From Streptomyces formicae (GTDB lineage: Bacteria > Actinomycetota > Actinomycetes > Streptomycetales > Streptomycetaceae): a DNA stretch of 64,000 nucleotides. Made by a program: the position numbers and the translations under genes. The stretch lies in assembly GCF_002556545.1 (NCBI RefSeq), contig NZ_CP022685.1, forward strand, positions 496,001 to 560,000. Reading direction: 5' to 3'. Below are positions 59,876 to 64,000 of the stretch, piece by piece. The notes beneath the pieces were generated by a model. That model was not told where the DNA came from and ran no database searches. It saw only the letters and a program-made list of their open reading frames with translations. Numbering within the stretch: the first letter of the stretch is position 1; the number at the start of each line of letters is the position of its first letter.

Positions 59876-60325
59876 GTGCAGTCGCGCTGGAAGGAAAACG
59901 AGTTCGGATCCATTCTGCAGTTCTATCGGACCTGGCGGGGGCTTACCCAGCAGCAGCTGGCCGACCTTTCCGTCCTGAGCGTACGGGCGTTGCGGGACCT
60001 GGAGCACGGCCGGGCCAAGCGGCCCCGGCGGGAAACCGTCCGACTCCTCGCCGATGCCCTCAGGCTCGACACCGAGAGGCGCGAGGTCTTCGAGCAGGCG
60101 GCTCGCCCGACGCCGGTCGGCGGTGCCGAACTGTCCGGCATCCCCTTCATGGGCGACGTCTATGAATACGCCACGGTGCCCCTCGACTCCCCGACCGCCG
60201 AACATCCGCAGGGCGGCTGGGCCGAGGCGCTCAACGACCTGGCGAAGCAGTCCTGGCGGCTCGTCACCGTCGATCGCGGCGTGGCGTTCCTCGAGCGCCA
60301 GCTCTGCCCCAGGGCCGACGTCTGA
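59876..60325 (+). CDS. XRE-family HTH protein fused to a DUF4177-like C-terminal domain
   Basis: The 149-aa protein has an XRE helix-turn-helix at residues 10-60 (FGSILQFYRTWRGLTQQQLADLSVLSVRALRDLEHGRAKRPRRETVRLLADAL). The C-terminal 60 residues, VYEYATVPLDSP...GGWAEALNDLAKQSWRLVTVDRGVAFLERQL, look like a DUF4177 domain (YEYxxVxL, LNxLxxxxWxLVxV, FLxR). GTG 59876 follows GGAGGGG at 4 nt. The combination in such a short protein is uncommon. It may regulate the short peptide at 59650 or the neighbouring genes. Confidence 0.78.
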   Translation: MQSRWKENEFGSILQFYRTWRGLTQQQLADLSVLSVRALRDLEHGRAKRPRRETVRLLADALRLDTERREVFEQAARPTPVGGAELSGIPFMGDVYEYATVPLDSPTAEHPQGGWAEALNDLAKQSWRLVTVDRGVAFLERQLCPRADV

Positions 60326-60342
60326 CCGGTCGGTCCCTGACG

Positions 60343-60358
60343 GGCGGTGGTCACCGCC
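60343..60358. terminator. hairpin after XRE gene
   Basis: GGCGGTG-GT-CACCGCC lies 18 nt after the stop, between the convergent XRE and LuxR-type genes. Small but perfect. Confidence 0.5.
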
Positions 60359-60448
60359 GGGCCCTTCCCCGCTCCCCCGCTCCCCGGATCCCTCCGCGCG
60401 GATCGGCGGCGCACCGGCGGTGACCTCGTCATCCAGGCCGCGGCCCGG

Positions 60449-61492
60449 TCATTCGTCTCCCGAGAGCCACCCTCGCGCCCCTGCCCGCACCCCGGCCTGG
60501 AAGCGGCTGCGGGCGCCGAGGAGGGCCATCACGTTGGCGGCGATACGACGTGCGGTGCGTGGCGAGACCCCGAGCCTGGCGGCCACGGCCTCGTCGGTGA
60601 GGCCCTGCCCGAGCAGCCTCAGCGCCTCGGTCTCCTGAGCGGTCAGTCCCGACTCGTCGCGGCCCCGCACCTTCGCGCCGAGGGGCGCCGCCGTCTCCCA
60701 ACACCGTTCGAACAGCGCGCAGAGCGCCGCGAGCGTGCCGTCGTCCCTGAGCACCAGGGCCCCTGCCGCACTGTCCTTGTCGTCGGTCGCGAGGACCGCC
60801 GTGGTGTGGTCGAGGATCATCAGCCGGATGGGGAGCGACACCGCGGTGCGCACCTCGCCGCCGAACTCCGTGAGCCACTGGGCGTACTCCATGGTGGCGG
60901 GGCTGTTGCGACAGCTGTCGAGGTAGAGGGTGCGCATCCGAATGCCCCTGCGCAGCAGTTCGCGGTCCTGCGGCTTGGCGCGCTCCAGGCTCGCCTCGCT
61001 CTGGGCGCCGCCCGGCGCGAAGGTCATCACGGCGCCGGTCACGGACTTGACGAGGGTGCCGATCCGGTCGCGGATCGCCTCGATGCCGTGGAGCTGTTCG
61101 ACTCCGTCGGGATATCCGTGGGGCCGGGCGCCGTTCACCACGTCGGAGGTCAACTCGGCGGCGAGCAGCTGTATCTGGGCGACACGGCGCTGTTCGGCCG
61201 CGATGCGCTCCTGGTGGTGCGCGATGAGCATGTGGGCGGCGACGTTGGGATCGACGGCGCGATAGTGCTCCGGCGCTTCGAGCGTGGCGCGTATCAACGA
61301 CAGTTCGCTGAGCCGGGCCAGGATCTCGCGCAACCGGCCCTGCGAAATGTCGAGCCGGGAGGAGAGTCCCGCGATGTCCGCGCCGAAATCGGCAAGGATG
61401 GCCTTGTAGACCGCCTTGCCCTCCTCGTCCAACTGCAACGCGTCAAACGACGCGAATCCGGATTGATGTCCCTGCGGGGTATGTAGGTTCAT
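60449..61492 (-). CDS. TrmB-like/LuxR-type transcriptional regulator
   Basis: The 347-aa protein has an N-terminal TrmB-like winged helix (LQLDEEGKAVYKAILADFGADIAGLSSRLDISQGRLREILARLSELSLIRA), a middle sensor-like region with IRDRIGTLVKSVTGAVMTFAPGG and LRRGIRMRTLYLDSCRN, and a C-terminal LuxR HTH (GLTAQETEALRLLGQGLTDEAVAARLGVSPRTARRIAANVMALLGARSRFQAGVRA). This architecture is common for pathway-specific regulators in Streptomyces peptide clusters. A possible 18-aa peptide frame lies 17 nt upstream in the same direction. Confidence 0.88.
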   Translation of the reverse strand: MNLHTPQGHQSGFASFDALQLDEEGKAVYKAILADFGADIAGLSSRLDISQGRLREILARLSELSLIRATLEAPEHYRAVDPNVAAHMLIAHHQERIAAEQRRVAQIQLLAAELTSDVVNGARPHGYPDGVEQLHGIEAIRDRIGTLVKSVTGAVMTFAPGGAQSEASLERAKPQDRELLRRGIRMRTLYLDSCRNSPATMEYAQWLTEFGGEVRTAVSLPIRLMILDHTTAVLATDDKDSAAGALVLRDDGTLAALCALFERCWETAAPLGAKVRGRDESGLTAQETEALRLLGQGLTDEAVAARLGVSPRTARRIAANVMALLGARSRFQAGVRAGARGWLSGDE

Positions 61493-61509
61493 CCAGAGTT
61501 CCCTCAGCC

Positions 61510-61566
61510 TCAGTCATGGTGGGGCTTAGCTGAGCGCATGGCGAATTCCGCGGGGATGTGGCTCAT
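61510..61566 (-). CDS. candidate 18-aa leader or signal peptide upstream of LuxR-type regulator
   Basis: The short frame encodes MSHIPAEFAMRSAKPHHD. Its ATG 61566 follows a very strong ribosome site (GGAGG, about 7-8 nt away, in GTGGAGGTATGGAA). It ends 17 nt before the regulator start. It could be a translated leader peptide, a signalling peptide or a modified-peptide core. No homologue is recognised; expression is unknown. Confidence 0.35.
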   Translation of the reverse strand: MSHIPAEFAMRSAKPHHD

Positions 61567-61937
61567 TTCCATACCTCCACACTCCCCGTGGTGAGTGGAC
61601 TGGCCGAAAATCTTGGTGAATCTTGGCCAACCTAGCCGACGGGGAACAACTGCACACCCCTGACGAAGCGTCAACAAACATTTATCGGACAGCCGACAGA
61701 TACCGCCATCAACTGGTTCGGCACGCGCCTGAACTGCCCATTCGACGGGGCGCACTCATCGCATTTCAACCATCACACGAACCAGGAAGTGGCCGAGATG
61801 CTGCGGGAGATCGTCTTCCGCAGCGGATCCCGCACACGACGGCGGAGGCCGGGCTCTCGGGCGACGGGGCATTCAAGCCAGACGGCATATGAACAACGCG
61901 CCGTCAACACACCGCCAACACACCACCACCACACGAA
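61567..61937. other. intergenic region with promoter features and an unassigned open frame
   Basis: The region is AT-richer than its surroundings. On the plus strand a frame open from 61633 reads INWFGTRLNCPFDGAHSSHF, then NHHTNQEVAEMLREIVFRSG, which looks protein-like but has no upstream start codon; a gene remnant or chance are both possible. Nothing else is recognised. Confidence 0.4.
61609..61626. repeat. direct repeat AATCTTGG with 10-bp period
   Basis: AATCTTGGTG followed by AATCTTGGCC, one helical turn apart, 43 nt upstream of the short peptide start at 61566. It is a candidate activator site for the peptide/LuxR transcript. Confidence 0.45.
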
Positions 61938-62002
61938 CGGCCCGGGCGGCCCGTCACCGAGGCGATCTGTTCACCTCGGCCGCTGACGGGCCGCCCGGGC
62001 CG
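61938..62002. terminator. long bifurcated hairpin terminator after PRMT-like gene
   Basis: Perfect 19-bp outer arms (61938-61956 and 61984-62002; GGCCCGGGCGGCCCGTCA and complement) enclose an inner CCGAGG/CCTCGG stem. It lies 81 nt past the methyltransferase stop. It is the strongest hairpin in the window. Confidence 0.88.
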
Positions 62003-62083
62003 GTGGATCAGGGCCGGATTACCGCTTGCGCATCGCTTCGCCCGGGGATCTCCGGACGCTCGTCGGTTCCCCTTGGCGAACGT

Positions 62084-63190
62084 TCAGGCGACGGTCACGC
62101 TCAGCCGGTAGTCGCTCCAGCTGAGCCGCAGCGGGACCTTCTCCCCCGCGGTGACGGGGACGGGCAGCTCGAAGGGGACGAGCGCCTGCATCCAGTGCGA
62201 GTCCTTGCTGTCGGGACCGTTGCACAAGGTCGTCGCGCCGAGATCGAGTTCGAACCAGACGACGAGCGCGTGGGCGAGCCCGTCGGTCTCGGCGGCCACC
62301 GGCAGGGTGCGCGCGCCGGGCCCCAGGATCCCCTTCTCCAGATCGAAGGCGACGAGCGGGACGGCTCCGGAGAGCATCTGATGCGGCCATGTGTTGAGGC
62401 GTACGGGGAAGTGCCCGGGCGTCGCCAGGGAGTTCATCAGGGAGACGTCGAACCCGCTCGCCATGTCGACACGGTTGAGCCGGGCCATGGACTCGCTCTG
62501 CACCAGCTGTCCGTACAGCCGCGCCGTGGCGGGCAGCATGATGCCGTCGGGCGCGAGCAGATGCTCGCGGGCGTGGCGGATGGAGGGCAGCAGGCCCTCG
62601 CCGATCAGCCCGCAGTCGACGATCTCGGAGACCAGGACGTCCGCGCGCGCGTCGATGTCCTTGCCGACCACGAGCTCCGTCGACGGCTTCCCGATGACGG
62701 TGATGGTGTCGGACATGCCGTGCGCGTCGATGATCTGCCGCGCGACCTCCGCGAGGAGCGGGTTGAGTTCGCACGTCGTCACGCGTCCCGCACCGGCCCG
62801 CACGGCCGCCATGGCGAGGAGTCCGGTCCCCGATCCGATGTCGAGGACGTGCGAACCGGGCGGCACGCTGCTCTCCAGCGCCGAGACGAGCGCGCTGTTG
62901 CGCTCCGTGTCGTTCAGCATCGCGAAGTGCCAGCGGGGCACGGAAGCGAGCGCGATGTCGGACATCGCACCCGAACCGGCGCCCAGGTGCGCCGCCGGGT
63001 CCCGCAGCGTCGCCTGCGCCCGCTCGGCGAGGTCCTTGATCTCCTGGGCCAGCGTCTGCAACGAGGCGACCGCCAGGCGGTACGCGCTGTCGGGCGGGTT
63101 CGGCGCCGAGCCGCTCCCGGTGTCGTCAGGCGCGGTGAGCGGACGGCGCACCCTGGTGGTCGTACTGGTCTCGCTCTCCTGCAGAAACAT
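62084..63190 (-). CDS. PRMT-family (protein arginine methyltransferase-like) SAM-dependent methyltransferase
   Basis: The 368-aa protein has SAM motif I VLDIGSGTGLLAMAAVRAGA, acidic post-I TTCELNPLLAEVA, the PRMT double-E loop VSEIVDCGLIGEGLLPSI, and the C-terminal beta-barrel with the THW-loop variant SHWMQALVPFELPVPVTAGEKVPLRLSWSDYRLSVTV. The double-E and HW motifs are what place the target guanidinium in PRMTs. The N-terminal 90 residues are extra (helical, linker-rich). ATG 63190 has AGGAG 5 nt upstream. It follows the Asp/Asn hydroxylase, 74 nt away, same strand, and is ended by a strong terminator. Confidence 0.85.
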   Translation of the reverse strand: MFLQESETSTTTRVRRPLTAPDDTGSGSAPNPPDSAYRLAVASLQTLAQEIKDLAERAQATLRDPAAHLGAGSGAMSDIALASVPRWHFAMLNDTERNSALVSALESSVPPGSHVLDIGSGTGLLAMAAVRAGAGRVTTCELNPLLAEVARQIIDAHGMSDTITVIGKPSTELVVGKDIDARADVLVSEIVDCGLIGEGLLPSIRHAREHLLAPDGIMLPATARLYGQLVQSESMARLNRVDMASGFDVSLMNSLATPGHFPVRLNTWPHQMLSGAVPLVAFDLEKGILGPGARTLPVAAETDGLAHALVVWFELDLGATTLCNGPDSKDSHWMQALVPFELPVPVTAGEKVPLRLSWSDYRLSVTVA

Positions 63191-63264
63191 TCTCGCTCCT
63201 GATGTCGGAAGCCTGCTCGGAAGCCAACTCGGCGGCCTGATCGGCGGCCTGAGGTGTGTGCGGC

Positions 63265-64000
63265 TCAGCCCGCGGGCCGTACCGCGGAGCGCAGGGCCTC
63301 CTCCGTACGGCTCCCGTGGCGCCTGCGGAAACGGACGCGCAGGCCGCCGTCGGCGGGCTCGACCTTGAGCGTGCGGTCCATCATTCCGCCGGTCATGCGG
63401 AACTCGCCCTCGCCGACGTGGACGAGCGATGCGGTCGGGACGCCGCCGACGTCGAGGATCAGACGGTCCTCGTCGAGCCGGAGTCGGCCTTCGAGGTCGG
63501 GTGTCGCCGCGTCGTCGAGTTCGTCGATCTCGCCGTACAGGAATTGTCCGGGAAGCGCGAAATCGGCGAGCATGGAATGCAGTTCGGCCTTGCCGAGCGG
63601 CATTTCGGGCCGGTCCACGAGTACGTCCGACCAGCGCATGGATTCCCGGAAGTCCGCGGGGAAGAGTTCCAGGAGTTCCCGGCTCACATAGCTGTCGATG
63701 ACGAGGTGGACGCGGCGTTCGCTGCCGCCGTTGCGCACCGAGTGCAGCCGGTTGAAGTCGCCGAACCACAGGGTGCCCGGCTGCCAGGTGTAGTCGACGC
63801 CGTCCAGGGTGAGAACGGCTTCCTCATTGGTGATCAGCGGTATGTGCAGCCGCACCCACCCGGCCGGCAGGCCGTAGGGATAGTCGCGGTGTTCGGAGAC
63901 CTCGGCGCCGGGGCCGAGTGCCATGAGCCGCACCGCGCGCACGTCGGTCGGCAGCGCGTCCACGATGGACGCGATGTAGGGGGCCTGCTCCATCCAGGGC
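63265..64000 (-). CDS. aspartyl/asparaginyl beta-hydroxylase-like dioxygenase, N-terminus outside window
   Basis: The frame is open through the right edge; ATG 63993 exists, but the preceding codons read Pro-Trp and fit the family N-terminus, so the true start is probably beyond the window. At least 242 aa: PYIASIVDALPTDVRAVRLMALGPGAEVSEHRDYPYGLP with the metal HxD motif (EHRDYP), VRLHIPLITNEEAVLTLDG, LWFGDFNRLHSVRNGGSERRVHLVIDSYV with the second His and 2-oxoglutarate Arg (Asp_Arg_Hydrox family). The C-terminal 110 residues are an added domain of unknown function. It is upstream of the PRMT gene and may act on the same target. Confidence 0.87.
   Translation of the reverse strand, partial: PWMEQAPYIASIVDALPTDVRAVRLMALGPGAEVSEHRDYPYGLPAGWVRLHIPLITNEEAVLTLDGVDYTWQPGTLWFGDFNRLHSVRNGGSERRVHLVIDSYVSRELLELFPADFRESMRWSDVLVDRPEMPLGKAELHSMLADFALPGQFLYGEIDELDDAATPDLEGRLRLDEDRLILDVGGVPTASLVHVGEGEFRMTGGMMDRTLKVEPADGGLRVRFRRRHGSRTEEALRSAVRPAG

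Noticed and set aside
63207..63255. Direct repeats TCGGAAGCC and TCGGCGGCCTGA between hydroxylase and PRMT genes
   Set aside because: They are short and close to the PRMT ribosome site; most likely low-complexity spacer.
1..64000. CRISPR arrays, insertion sequences, tRNA or rRNA genes
   Set aside because: No spaced direct repeats, transposase motifs, cloverleaf sequences or rRNA segments were seen by eye. Small RNAs cannot be excluded.

Overview
The window is 64 kb of very GC-rich DNA, with codons strongly biased to G or C in the third position. Genes are tightly packed and often overlap by 4 nt (ATGA or GTGA). The gene set is typical of Streptomyces or a close actinomycete: an AfsR/SARP regulator, F420-linked oxidoreductases, a BlaI/M56 pair, TerB/TerD proteins, MEDS-domain regulators, PucR, CGNR and HxlR regulators, and an IdeR/DmdR-like iron box. 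I saw no rRNA, tRNA, CRISPR array, insertion sequence or prophage. It reads as ordinary chromosome with several small accessory modules. All product names come from reading motifs by eye; no database search was run.

Layout. 0-11.7 kb: GNAT tail, PLP trans-sulfuration-type enzyme with divergent Lrp regulator, DUF885 peptidase, SDR, rhodanese, secreted trypsin-like protease, second Lrp regulator, SbcC/SbcD. 11.9-17.2 kb: a compact lipid- or polyketide-like cluster made of a ketosynthase, a free acyl carrier protein, a lysophospholipid-acyltransferase-like enzyme, a P450-fold protein with degraded heme motifs and an alpha/beta hydrolase. A YigZ protein and an Sfp-type phosphopantetheinyl transferase follow. 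18.8-26.2 kb: amidohydrolase, APC permease, TenA-like protein, TerB, M56 peptidase/BlaI, TerD and a CoA-binding protein. Two divergent promoters here carry the same CTAC-N6-GTAG operator, which suggests one BlaI-controlled stress regulon. 26.2-37.6 kb: PucR, nitrilase and permease, a TetR regulator, F420/flavin redox enzymes with HxlR, and a MoxR/VWA (CoxD/CoxE-like) pair.

37.6-53.7 kb: esterase and serine beta-lactamase-like protein, two MEDS-domain signalling proteins, an NB-ARC ATPase, a complete PaoABCD-like molybdenum hydroxylase operon behind a double TetR operator, an orphan TPR protein, a DJ-1/PfpI protein, an MFS transporter and a VanX-type dipeptidase. 54-59.3 kb: a large SARP regulator, a YciO/Sua5 protein and a ferredoxin-NADP reductase with an iron box. 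59.4-64 kb: an unusual right end with an XRE/DUF4177-like fusion, a TrmB/LuxR-type regulator, two candidate short peptides, a bacterial PRMT-family methyltransferase and an Asp/Asn beta-hydroxylase that runs off the window.

The best candidates for something undescribed are the right-end PRMT plus hydroxylase module with its short peptides, and the 11.9-17.2 kb KS/ACP/acyltransferase/P450-like/lipase cluster.
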